From assembly GCA_016875255.1 (NCBI GenBank), contig VGRU01000152.1, positions 1 to 8,885 of the forward strand: a DNA stretch of 8,885 nucleotides, read 5' to 3'. Origin of the DNA: Deltaproteobacteria bacterium. GTDB taxonomy: Bacteria; Desulfobacterota; BSN033; UBA1163. The notes beneath the pieces are model-generated. The model was given only the letters and a program-made list of their open reading frames with translations, did not search any database and was not told the DNA's origin. Shown here piece after piece: positions 1 to 6,173 of this stretch; the first letter of the stretch is position 1; each line of letters opens with the position of its first letter. The position numbers and the translations under genes were made by a program.

Positions 1-47
1 GACGACTCTATCGCTATTTGTCATGACATAGGACGATGTTGGATAGG

Positions 48-287
48 TTAGGCACTCTTCTGATACTGCGAAGCATACCAATCGATAACCCGCCTAATCA
101 TTTTTTGATAGGATGTACGTTGCCTTTGGGCTTCTTTCTTAAAAAACTCCACACTTGATTTTCTTAAGGCAATGGTGACCTTCACATTTTCTTCCCTTAA
201 AACCAATTGATCCGGCGGCGGAAGAAAATCTTTAACAACTCTTAATTCCCCCATTGGTTCATCACTATATTTTATTTTGCTCTTCAT
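48..287 (-). CDS. BrnA/CopG-type ribbon-helix-helix antitoxin
   Basis: This is the second gene of a BrnT toxin operon. It probably binds and neutralises the toxin and represses the operon promoter. The protein has about 79 residues. The C-terminal half, from 'VKVTIALRKSSVEFFKKEA' to the end, reads as a ribbon-helix-helix: a short beta strand, then an amphipathic helix, then a second helix. The N-terminal half is the acidic/proline-rich linker usual in these antitoxins. The frame is open upstream to 323, but the ATG at 287 is preferred because GGGAGGAAGG lies 3 nt before it and the upstream residues fall inside brnT. It overlaps the end of brnT by 23 nt, so translation is likely coupled. Family membership (BrnA versus generic CopG) is inferred from the partner. 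The gene is intact. Confidence 0.75.
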   Translation of the reverse strand: MKSKIKYSDEPMGELRVVKDFLPPPDQLVLREENVKVTIALRKSSVEFFKKEAQRQRTSYQKMIRRVIDWYASQYQKSA

Positions 288-549
288 AAACCTTCCTCCC
301 TTTTCTCCAATAGCCCGCACCATAAATGCGGATGATATTTCCTCGATATGTGAATCGAACGGTCATGATGTCTTTTCCAACACGGCCAATACAATAAAAT
401 CTTTCTTCCTCCCCGCGATGGGTTACATCTTCTGCAATCACACGCCGAGGGTCAAGAAAAGCATATTGCGCCGAAGCAAAGGAAATACCATGTTTCTTTT
501 GATTTTCCTTGTCCTTCTCCTCGTCCCATTCAAAGAGGGTCTTTGACAT
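265..549 (-). CDS. brnT: BrnT family ribonuclease toxin
   Basis: The protein has 94 residues, the usual BrnT length. The N-terminus 'FEWDEEKDKENQKKHGISF' matches the BrnT signature (F-x-W-D-x-x-K-x-x-x-N-x-x-K-H-G-x-x-F). The C-terminal beta strands end in 'IRIYGAGYWRKGRKVYEE', a common variant of the R-I-x-x-A-R...Y end. Known members adopt a RelE-like fold, cut RNA and stop translation. It is toxin-first, with the antitoxin overlapping by 23 nt. No Shine-Dalgarno is seen. A -10-like TATCAT ends 6 nt before the ATG, so the mRNA may begin at the start codon itself. The gene looks intact. It could be inactive if catalytic residues have drifted, which I cannot judge by eye. Confidence 0.82.
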   Translation of the reverse strand: MSKTLFEWDEEKDKENQKKHGISFASAQYAFLDPRRVIAEDVTHRGEEERFYCIGRVGKDIMTVRFTYRGNIIRIYGAGYWRKGRKVYEEQNKI

Positions 550-555
550 ACAAAA

Positions 556-584
556 ATGATACTATTTTATAAATAATAATGCAA
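556..584 (-). promoter_or_regulatory. Putative brnT promoter, leaderless spacing
   Basis: Read on the minus strand, -35 TTGCAT (584-579) and -10 TATCAT (561-556) are separated by 17 nt. The -10 ends 6 nt before the brnT ATG (549-547), so the predicted transcript starts at or next to the A of the ATG. The spacer is AT-rich and contains the small palindrome TTTATAAA, a possible site for the ribbon-helix-helix antitoxin. The -35 is weak (3/6) and the -10 is good (5/6). Confidence 0.45.
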
Positions 585-661
585 TATAATAATATGGCTA
601 AAACTATGGGTAAATAAGGAAATATGAAATGCTTCTTTGATGGCTGGGCCTTTGAGGGTTT

Positions 662-1597
662 TTAAGGGTTGACCTTCTTTGGATTTCTTTTTGAGGGCTT
701 TAAAAATCTGAACCACTTTTTAATGCCGGGAAGGGCATTACGAATATCTTCGAGCTTCTCTCTGGTCGCCCTCTCACCTTCATTAATCAAATTGATGGCC
801 TGAGAGAAATCAGACCAATGTAAATCCCCAACCTCTGGAAGGATGACCACGTCCGCCTCTGCCAATTCGTAATCTTTTAGCTTTTCCCCCATAATCTCAC
901 TGACCCTGTGATAGATGTCTACGACATTCCGAAGTTCTTCTGAGCTCATGCAGCGGTCCACAGCTACCGAAATGACAATATCCGCCCCTTCCTGTCTAGT
1001 GACAGAACTTGGAACGAGGCAAGTAATGCCACCATCAGAAAGAAGTTTTTCTCCTTCCTTGAGTGGGGCAATGGCTCCAGGAACAGCACAACTTGCCATT
1101 ACAGCCTGTCTTAGAGAACCTCGAGAAAAAGTAATCTCTTTACCACTCGCCAAGTCAGTGGCCACTGCCCGGAAAGGAATCCGGGTCTCCTCAATCTGAA
1201 TGTCGGGAACAAAATAATCGATGGTGTTTTGGAAATCTTCATTCGAAAGGATCCCTGGTTTGAACATGGCCTGAATTAGATAGAAGTAATTTCTCAGGTA
1301 GGCTTGAATCTTCTGGGCCAAACCTATCTCTCCCTTTGAATGAGCCACCCCAAAGGCCTTGATTGCCGAAGATCGAAAATCTGAACTTTTGAGATAGGCT
1401 TCTACCTTCTCTTGCAATTCATCCGGGCTGGTCCCGCTCGCATAAGCCCCGCCGACCATTGCTCCGATACTGGTTCCCACAATAAGATCAATGGGAATCT
1501 TTTCCCTTTCCAGAACCTTTAAGACACCAATATGTGCGAGCCCTCGAGCGCCTCCGCCTCCCAGAGCAAGGCCAATGCGTTTCTTCTTCCAAAACAT
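662..1597 (-). CDS. Patatin-like phospholipase (RssA/NTE family)
   Basis: This is a 311-residue cytoplasmic serine lipid hydrolase of the bacterial patatin family, expected to deacylate phospholipids or lysophospholipids with a Ser-Asp dyad. The oxyanion motif G13-G-G-G-A-R-G19 is followed by the nucleophile elbow G41-T-S43-I-G45 and the catalytic aspartate in D188-G-G190. All are complete and in the normal order. There is no signal peptide; the N-terminus MFWKKKRIG starts directly with the core strand. Length is typical for RssA-like proteins. The ATG start is supported by GGAGGAAA about 8 nt upstream and a promoter-like pair at 1630-1659. It stands alone, divergent from higBA and with the brnT promoter beyond its 3' end, so context gives no substrate. 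Family is certain; physiological role is unknown. Confidence 0.94.
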   Translation of the reverse strand: MFWKKKRIGLALGGGGARGLAHIGVLKVLEREKIPIDLIVGTSIGAMVGGAYASGTSPDELQEKVEAYLKSSDFRSSAIKAFGVAHSKGEIGLAQKIQAYLRNYFYLIQAMFKPGILSNEDFQNTIDYFVPDIQIEETRIPFRAVATDLASGKEITFSRGSLRQAVMASCAVPGAIAPLKEGEKLLSDGGITCLVPSSVTRQEGADIVISVAVDRCMSSEELRNVVDIYHRVSEIMGEKLKDYELAEADVVILPEVGDLHWSDFSQAINLINEGERATREKLEDIRNALPGIKKWFRFLKPSKRNPKKVNP

Positions 1598-1629
1598 GAC
1601 CGCAGTTTCCTCCAGCGTCTGTTGAAACT

Positions 1630-1659
1630 ATTTTACCCTGTATCATGCAGCAACATCAA
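1630..1659 (-). promoter_or_regulatory. Putative promoter of the patatin gene
   Basis: On the minus strand, -35 TTGATG (1659-1654) and -10 TAAAAT (1635-1630) are separated by 18 nt. This gives a leader of about 26 nt that includes the GGAGG ribosome-binding site before the ATG at 1597. It is a sequence match only. Confidence 0.4.
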
Positions 1660-1732
1660 GGCCGGAGGGTAACCTCAAATACTTATCCTTAATATTTATC
1701 AGTTTTATAACAATGGAATTATCTTTTTTCTA

Positions 1733-1761
1733 TTGACAAGCGTCACGTTACAGTTTATTTT
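1733..1761 (+). promoter_or_regulatory. higBA promoter with leaderless spacing and possible operator
   Basis: A perfect -35 TTGACA (1733-1738) and a -10 TATTTT (1756-1761) are separated by 17 nt. The -10 ends 6 nt before the higB ATG at 1768, so transcription should begin at the start codon. An inverted repeat TGAC-AAGC-GTCA (1734-1745) overlaps the -35 and is a candidate HigA operator. No Shine-Dalgarno precedes higB. Confidence 0.6.
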
Positions 1762-1767
1762 GGATCA

Positions 1768-2049
1768 ATGATAAAAACGTTTGCCGACAGGCATACGAAG
1801 GAATTGTATGAGACGGGGAAGTCGAAAAGGCTCCCCTCGGCGATCTGGAAAAGAGGTCTGAGAAAACTCGAATACCTCGATTTAGCAACAGGTTTAAATG
1901 ATTTGAAGGTCCCTCCCAGTAACCGGTTTCATGAATTGGAAAGGGACCGAAAAGGGCAATTTTCCATTTCCGTTAACGAACAATGGAGGATTTGTTTTCG
2001 GTTTATCGATGGCGATGCCTATGATGTTGAAATAACGGATTATCATTGA
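1768..2049 (+). CDS. higB: HigB family mRNA interferase toxin
   Basis: This is a 93-residue RelE-superfamily toxin that, in characterised members, cleaves mRNA on the ribosome. The opening 'MIKTFADRHTKELYETG' and the block 'RFHELERDRKGQFSISVNEQ', followed by 'WRICFRF' and the terminal 'DVEITDYH', are characteristic of HigB. H55 and the C-terminal D91-Y92-H93 correspond to positions reported as catalytic in HigB of Proteus. The length is full. It is first in a two-gene operon, with higA starting 13 nt after its stop. The ATG at 1768 fits the family N-terminus exactly. It lacks a ribosome-binding site and sits 6 nt after the -10, as with brnT. The residue mapping is from memory, not alignment. 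Confidence 0.92.
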   Translation: MIKTFADRHTKELYETGKSKRLPSAIWKRGLRKLEYLDLATGLNDLKVPPSNRFHELERDRKGQFSISVNEQWRICFRFIDGDAYDVEITDYH

Positions 2050-2062
2050 AGAGAGGTGCCTT

Positions 2063-2377
2063 ATGAGTATTATCAACACAAGAGAGAGGAAAGTCTGCCC
2101 TACACATCCCGGAGAGATGCTGAGGGAGGATTTCATACCGGATTATGGGCTGTCTGTATCGAGTATAGCGAAAGCCCTTGGAGTGTCGCGTCAGACGGTG
2201 AACGAGTTGTTACGGGAAAGACGCGCCGTTAGCCCTGAAATGGCGCTACGACTTTCGCGCTTGTTTGGAAACACTCCGGAGTTTTGGTTAAACGCCCAAC
2301 GCGCCGTCGATCTGTGGGAAGCAGGAAGGACAGCCAGAAAAAAACTGGATAAAATTGCTCCCTTAAAGGCCGCTTGA
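2063..2377 (+). CDS. higA: HigA family XRE-type antitoxin
   Basis: This 104-residue DNA-binding antitoxin pairs with the preceding HigB. The N-terminal 'THPGEMLREDF' is the HigA signature. A helix-turn-helix spans roughly residues 32-53 (SSIAKALGVSRQTVNELL), and 'LFGNTPEFWLNAQ' near residues 68-79 is the usual dimer/partner region. It is expected to bind HigB and repress the promoter at 1733-1761. The ATG is preceded by GAGAGGTG at good spacing, a much stronger initiation signal than that of higB, consistent with antitoxin excess. The gene is intact. No clear terminator follows; a 7-bp A/T-rich stem at 2443-2462 lacks a T-run. Confidence 0.93.
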   Translation: MSIINTRERKVCPTHPGEMLREDFIPDYGLSVSSIAKALGVSRQTVNELLRERRAVSPEMALRLSRLFGNTPEFWLNAQRAVDLWEAGRTARKKLDKIAPLKAA

Positions 2378-2508
2378 CCCTTTGATTAATTTGCTCCGGA
2401 ACCAATGTGTCTCTAGGTAGCAGGCTCCGCTGATCATTAGTTGTGTATAAAAAGATATACACCTAAATAGGCAATAAAGTGCAAGGAAGACACAAAGAGG
2501 ATGAGTAA

Positions 2509-2582
2509 ACCCCGTTAGAAAGTCTTCGACTTTCCAACGGAACGGCTCACACGGGGCAAGCAGAGTAGTTTTCTAATGGGGC
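2509..2582 (+). repeat. Two-hairpin dispersed repeat, copy 1
   Basis: CCGTTAGAAAGTC (2512-2524), loop TTC, then GACTTTCCAACGG (2528-2540) form a 13-bp stem with one mismatch. The conserved linker ACGGCTCACAC follows at 2542-2552, and TTTCTAATGGGG at 2570-2581 can pair with the first arm. The same architecture, including the 11-bp linker and the 13+3+13 hairpin, recurs inverted at 7155-7239. The family name is unknown to me. Confidence 0.75.
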
Positions 2583-2604
2583 AAAGTTGGCTGGGGGTTA
2601 GCCT

Positions 2605-3516
2605 TTGACTGGAACTAAAATATATGGCCGAGACTCTTTTAAAGAAATACCGCCAAAGGTGCAAAGGATTCTACAATCGCTCAAGACTTATGAGTTTGGT
2701 CGCGGAAGCGAGATGTTCCGTCAAGCAAGCGATCACTGTCAAATTGCACGCCTCATAAAAAAAACTCCTTGTTCTCCGTTCACGATGATCATAGAAGAGG
2801 AATTTCTTGATCCAGCGCATTCTTGGGATAAGCGATATGTGAAAATTACAACCGAAGAGATTTTATCGGAACTTGACGAAACGGTACTGCGCTATTTTGA
2901 ACGCGAGATCAATGACCGGATGGCGAAATTCCTAGAGCATGACTGCGATACAGAAAACCAATTCTTTCGGAAGCTTTTAAAGGAATACTACCCCCAAGCC
3001 AGAGGGATTCTTCGAGATCGGTATCGAGAGATTTACCCGCGTGCATGGAAAAAGAAAATCACCATCGAAAAAATCGCAAGGTCCCGAAAAAAAAGACGCA
3101 GAGAACGTCTTTATGCCATTCCCGAACCTTTAAACTACTGGGATAGCCGTAATTCGTACCAGCAATACTTTGCCGTGCCAGAGTTTAAGGTATTATGGCA
3201 AGGAGGGGGTGGAAGCTCCGGTCAACGTGAAACGCAGAGCAAATTGGGATTCGCCTTTGCGCTACTCAACCGGACACAGAGGATCCCCAGTCATATTTTC
3301 GTATACGATAAGGACAACATCCTACGCTATGTCGATACCCTTAAGAAATTGTGCCTCGCCCCCTCGGACATGGGAAGTAACTACCAACTGAATCATCAAG
3401 AGATACGACAGTTATTGCAAGACACCTTGCGGGTGGAACGCGGCAGTATTCTCGAGCCTATTCGCGCCATTGAAGTGAAGCCGTTTCTTGAAAATAGGCG
3501 ATACGTCACGCGGTGA
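2605..3516 (+). CDS. Hypothetical protein, unrecognised (303 aa)
   Basis: I do not recognise this protein. It has no signal peptide, no membrane segment and no nucleotide-binding motif. It is highly charged, with a strongly basic patch at about residues 149-170 (WKKK...ARSRKKRRRERL) that could contact nucleic acid. A Gly-rich turn (QGGGGSSGQ) near residue 200 precedes a more globular C-terminal part. The start used is TTG at 2605, because a TAG stop lies in frame at 2599 and no ATG occurs until residue 38. A GGGGG run just upstream is a poor Shine-Dalgarno. The repeat ends only 22 bp before it, so the gene may have lost its original 5' end. It converges with the minus-strand gene ending at 3582. 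The long open frame supports coding; the function is unknown. Confidence 0.65.
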   Translation: MTGTKIYGRDSFKEIPPKVQRILQSLKTYEFGRGSEMFRQASDHCQIARLIKKTPCSPFTMIIEEEFLDPAHSWDKRYVKITTEEILSELDETVLRYFEREINDRMAKFLEHDCDTENQFFRKLLKEYYPQARGILRDRYREIYPRAWKKKITIEKIARSRKKRRRERLYAIPEPLNYWDSRNSYQQYFAVPEFKVLWQGGGGSSGQRETQSKLGFAFALLNRTQRIPSHIFVYDKDNILRYVDTLKKLCLAPSDMGSNYQLNHQEIRQLLQDTLRVERGSILEPIRAIEVKPFLENRRYVTR

Positions 3517-3581
3517 TGGCCGAGCCCCCAATCCAACTCGACTCCAATCCCCCTCCCCCACTTGCCAAATGATTTTAGAAT

Positions 3582-4217
3582 CTATCTTCTCTTGGCCAAC
3601 ACTTTGTGGAATCGATTTTCTTCTTTCTCTTTCCGTTTTTTCTCCTTAAGGTGAAACTGTTCTTTTTTAAATTTGAGCTTCTCCAGTCGGAGTTGGACCT
3701 CGAGCTTAAACTGATTCTCTTTCTGCTTTCCTTTATCTTCCATCAGCTTTTTCCAGGATTCAAATCGATCCTTCTTAAATCTAAGCCATTCTCCTCGCAA
3801 CCTGAGTCTTTCTGCCTTGAGTTCGATATCTCTTCTTCTTAGCTCAATATTTTCATTCTTTTTATTGAAGTACTCACCTATCAGAAAAACGACTATTTTC
3901 CTATAAAGACCCTCGCGGCCATTGTCTTGATCACCATCACTAATATTTTCATTTTCAGGGCTTGCCAGTATTGATTCAAAGGTAAATTCTTCGTCCCCAT
4001 TCCTTCCGATTGGTTTATACAGGCTCACCTCTCTATATTTCCTATTTAAGTACTGATTTACCTCCTTGCTCTTAACTTTTTTAATAATGGGAGTTACTTC
4101 TTTTAATGTTTGTGGCTTGGATTCAAGGATCTTTACCCAGGCCTCTTGAAAGCTATCTTCGTGCTGCCCCAAAAGAGGCCGCAGATAATCATTGACCTCG
4201 GCTTCATTCAAATTCAT
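3582..4217 (-). CDS. Putative sigma-70-like N-terminus with charged coiled coil
   Basis: The protein has 211 residues in two visibly different halves. Residues 1-90 include 'LLGQHEDSFQEAWVKILESK' and a later 'TFESILASPENE'. These read like sigma-70 region 2 and the linker found in phage- or mobile-element-type sigma-like proteins, though no region 4 helix-turn-helix is evident. From about residue 105, after a short hydrophobic helix (IVVFLIGEYF), the rest is almost all K, E, R, L and F, and is predicted to be a long basic coiled coil. The ATG at 4217 is chosen over the GTG at 4226 because AAAGGTGA sits 6 nt before it. It could be a DNA-binding or structural protein. The sigma resemblance is by eye and weak, and the coiled coil could mislead similarity searches. 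Confidence 0.6.
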   Translation of the reverse strand: MNLNEAEVNDYLRPLLGQHEDSFQEAWVKILESKPQTLKEVTPIIKKVKSKEVNQYLNRKYREVSLYKPIGRNGDEEFTFESILASPENENISDGDQDNGREGLYRKIVVFLIGEYFNKKNENIELRRRDIELKAERLRLRGEWLRFKKDRFESWKKLMEDKGKQKENQFKLEVQLRLEKLKFKKEQFHLKEKKRKEKEENRFHKVLAKRR

Positions 4218-4372
4218 AACGGTCACCTTTCCAAATCAACCTAATAGGAGAAAGAAAAAAGAACAAATCGATAAGTCAACGCTGGATGGTATCTCTGATA
4301 TCACCGATCATCTCGATGTCCCATTTTTAATGTCTCTGACTGAAGGAACCGGTGGCTCCATGAGATCTGCTG

Positions 4373-4693
4373 TCATTTCTGTTTGAGGGGAATCACTTTA
4401 ATATTGTCGGAATTAGCGTTTCTTTGGGATCCTGCCTTCCTTAGGAGACTCGGGGAGACATTCCAATGTTGTCCGTCATCGGTGATGATCGTAACCGTCT
4501 TCCTATTATATCGAGTCAGCATGCCGACCAGAGGCGGGTGGCCCCCGGGCTGAAACGTAACACGGTCTCCGATCTTGAACTCCAGCATCTGGCCATGCGC
4601 ACGCACCTGGTTCAGGAAGCGAAGGCGCTCCACAATTCTGTGATTGAGGTCAATCAACTCCGCTTCGGTAAGTTCGTCAATATCGATCTTCAT
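4373..4693 (-). CDS. Small conserved hypothetical protein, SH3-like C-terminus
   Basis: This 106-residue protein has the pattern 'LTEAELIDLNHRIVERLRFL' (a helical N-terminus), then 'FKIGDRVTFQPGG' and 'GMLTRYNRKTVTIITDDGQ', which read as small beta strands. I recall similar proteins as widespread uncharacterised small proteins in many bacterial phyla. The C-terminal part resembles an SH3/KOW-like barrel, a fold that often binds RNA, DNA or ribosomes. The ATG is well supported by GGGAGG 7 nt upstream. The stop codon shares ATGA with a possible 22-codon ORF that I do not call. It lies 86 bp downstream of the PIN gene ending at 4780, so it could be read through or use its own promoter (a TATACT-like box lies near 4740). 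The function is unknown. Confidence 0.75.
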   Translation of the reverse strand: MKIDIDELTEAELIDLNHRIVERLRFLNQVRAHGQMLEFKIGDRVTFQPGGHPPLVGMLTRYNRKTVTIITDDGQHWNVSPSLLRKAGSQRNANSDNIKVIPLKQK

Positions 4694-4779
4694 GTTATCG
4701 CCTCCCAGTTACGTTCATCCCCTATCAAACCGATCTCCAGTATAAAATTATTAAAAAAAGTCCGCGGCCCATTACTGAG

Positions 4780-5250
4780 TTATTCCTTATCTTCGAATCC
4801 TTTTAGGATCTCAGGGAGGATTGAATCAATAAATTCTGAAGGGGTCACAACCTGAAATGGATATTGGTCGAGTCCCTTCATTTTTCCGAAGTGCTGTTTA
4901 TCACCGGTTATCAAAAAGTCCACTTTACCCTGGATGGCAGAGATAAGGACTGGAATATCCTTCTCGGCAATCTGCCCAGAAAAGGACCTTACGTCCTCGG
5001 GTCGAGGGAGAGGGATGACTTTTAGATTGAGCTTGGGGAGATAGGCTTTGTATAAGGAGAGAAGACCGGGCATTTTGTTCTTTAGATTCCGCTCGATTTC
5101 GATCAGATTGTACCTGCCCGTTGAGCCGATGAGAAACGGAAGTCCAAGGCTTAATAAGTCGAGGATGATGCGCGGCGCACCTCTCTCAGATAGAAGACCT
5201 GAGAGGACCACGTTTGAATCGAGGAAAACCTTAACAACTCTTTTTCCCAT
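4780..5250 (-). CDS. PIN-domain ribonuclease toxin (AbrB-PIN pair B)
   Basis: A 156-residue PIN-domain protein, expected to be a metal-dependent endoribonuclease. The acidic residues of the active site are visible: D11 in 'VFLDSNVVLSGL', E51 or E53 in 'NLIEIERNL', D98 in 'EKDIPVLISAI', and D117 in 'FLITGDKQHF'. The EKD-x-P and TGDK motifs identify the group of putative toxins usually paired with AbrB-type antitoxins. It overlaps the upstream AbrB gene by 20 nt, so translation is probably coupled; the ATG at 5250 has only a weak ribosome-binding site. A full set of acidic residues suggests an active toxin. The RNA target is unknown and could be a tRNA or rRNA site, as for VapC. Confidence 0.87.
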   Translation of the reverse strand: MGKRVVKVFLDSNVVLSGLLSERGAPRIILDLLSLGLPFLIGSTGRYNLIEIERNLKNKMPGLLSLYKAYLPKLNLKVIPLPRPEDVRSFSGQIAEKDIPVLISAIQGKVDFLITGDKQHFGKMKGLDQYPFQVVTPSEFIDSILPEILKGFEDKE

Positions 5251-5518
5251 ACGTCTCTTGATAGAGCTTGTCCCGTTCTTCCTTAAGGCCTGCCAAAAGA
5301 TCTTCCGGGGATACCCCTGTTTCTTTTAGGATCCTCCTGATCTCTCTTCTCGCCTCATCCAGTTCGAGCCGTTTCGGGGTGATAATAACCGAGTCTCCCA
5401 CTGGAATGATCGAAACGATTTGCCCCTCTTCCAGACGACTCATCACCCTTATTTTTTTAGGAATGGTGAGTTGTCCTCGGGACTTAATTTCTGCGGTGAT
5501 GGATTTTACGGTTTGCAC
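5231..5518 (-). CDS. AbrB/MazE-type antitoxin (pair B)
   Basis: This is a 95-residue swapped-hairpin AbrB protein. 'AEIKSRGQLTIPKKIRVMSRLEEGQIVSIIPVGDSVIITPK' contains the classic S-R-G-Q-x-T-I-P-K core at about residues 13-21, followed by the paired strands. The C-terminal half (residues 52-95) is a charged helical tail, probably the part that wraps the PIN toxin. The start is GTG at 5518, with GGGAGGGG just upstream; no better start is available. It should bind the operator at 5538-5567 and autoregulate. Its gene end overlaps the PIN start by 20 nt. It differs from the other AbrB protein in this window (start 7085), but their promoters carry similar half-sites. Confidence 0.9.
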   Translation of the reverse strand: MQTVKSITAEIKSRGQLTIPKKIRVMSRLEEGQIVSIIPVGDSVIITPKRLELDEARREIRRILKETGVSPEDLLAGLKEERDKLYQETYGKKSC

Positions 5519-5537
5519 TTTGCCCCTCCCTATTCTT

Positions 5538-5576
5538 TTCTGAATTCAGAATATCAGATTTCAGAATAAAACGCAA
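5538..5576 (-). promoter_or_regulatory. Promoter/operator of AbrB-PIN pair B
   Basis: On the minus strand, -35 TTGCGT (5576-5571) and -10 TATTCT (5553-5548) are separated by 17 nt. A perfect 14-bp palindrome TTCTGAATTCAGAA (5538-5551) overlaps the -10, and TTCAGAAT is repeated directly at 5545-5552 and 5560-5567. In the transcription direction the half-sites are CTGAAAT then CTGAATT, the same as in the promoter at 7110-7145. It is likely the AbrB operator. Confidence 0.6.
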
Positions 5577-5618
5577 TACCTCCGAAGGCCCTCTAACAGG
5601 ATAAACCCATAACGTCCG

Positions 5619-6173
5619 TCACACAATTTCCATCTTTATGTTTCTAAATACCTTCAAGAATCCTTCCCCTAACGATTTGTCGAATTGTTTCAACCAGCTT
5701 TCGATATAAACCGAATCATACTTCGGGTTCTTTAATAAAACGGATTTCACATCTTCAAGATCCCTTGCTCTTCCGGCAATCACTTTATGGATCACCACAT
5801 CTTCAAGAGAAGCAAATTTCACCAGTGATCTACCCAATCGAATATCCTTTGCCCGCTCGATCGCTTGCCTTTCATAGGGGGAGAATGAAAAGATAAAATC
5901 AACTCGAATACCACTTTTTTTATCCAGGGTAGGAAGCACCATGTTCCGCTCGACAAACTCTTTTTCCTTCTCAATAAGACTCTTAAGGCCAATGGTCGAG
6001 ATGACTTTTTTAACCTTAGCCAATCCCTCCACACCCACCCCCAGAGTGATATCAATATCCCGGGTCAGCCTTGGTTCTCCATAAAGGAGGACGGCTTGGC
6101 CGCCGATCACCATGTAGGGAATCGATGCCTTCTTTAACTGGAGTGCTATCTTCTGAAGTAATTTCTCAAACAC
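5619..6173 (-). CDS. Nucleotidyltransferase-fold protein (AbiEii/DUF6036-like)
   Basis: The protein has 184 residues. The polymerase-beta-type core is visible: G24-G25 in 'YMVIGGQAVLLYG', D39 and D41 in 'RLTRDIDITLG', and the third acidic residue D92 in 'IRVDFIFS'. The later 'SLEDVVIHKVIAGRARDLEDV' (about residues 122-142) is typical of the AbiEii-like family, where K, R and D contact substrate. Members transfer a nucleotide to protein or tRNA, or act as the toxin in some TA systems. The start is GTG at 6173, with AAGGTG 7 nt upstream and 8 nt overlap with the PIN gene before it, so it is translationally coupled. All core residues are present. Whether it modifies the neighbouring proteins or an RNA is not evident. 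Confidence 0.85.
   Translation of the reverse strand: MFEKLLQKIALQLKKASIPYMVIGGQAVLLYGEPRLTRDIDITLGVGVEGLAKVKKVISTIGLKSLIEKEKEFVERNMVLPTLDKKSGIRVDFIFSFSPYERQAIERAKDIRLGRSLVKFASLEDVVIHKVIAGRARDLEDVKSVLLKNPKYDSVYIESWLKQFDKSLGEGFLKVFRNIKMEIV

Noticed and set aside
277..546. Open plus-strand frame opposite brnT
   Set aside because: It is the antisense shadow of a recognised toxin gene, with no ribosome-binding site and a hydrophobic translation that is a by-product of the opposite strand.
2443..2462. Perfect stem GTGTATA/TATACAC downstream of higA
   Set aside because: It is A/T-rich and 7 bp, with no T-run after it, so it is not called as a terminator. It may be chance.
4308..4376. A 22-codon minus-strand ORF whose ATG shares ATGA with the stop of the 106-residue gene
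   Set aside because: It is too short, no family pattern is recognisable, and another frame in the same stretch reads as well. It may be a relic but cannot be supported.
4750..4785. Possible terminator after the PIN gene of pair B (CCGCGG followed by seven T on the minus strand)
   Set aside because: CCGCGG leaves no room for a loop, and the wider stem (AGT/ACT) is only a few base pairs. The T-run alone is not enough.
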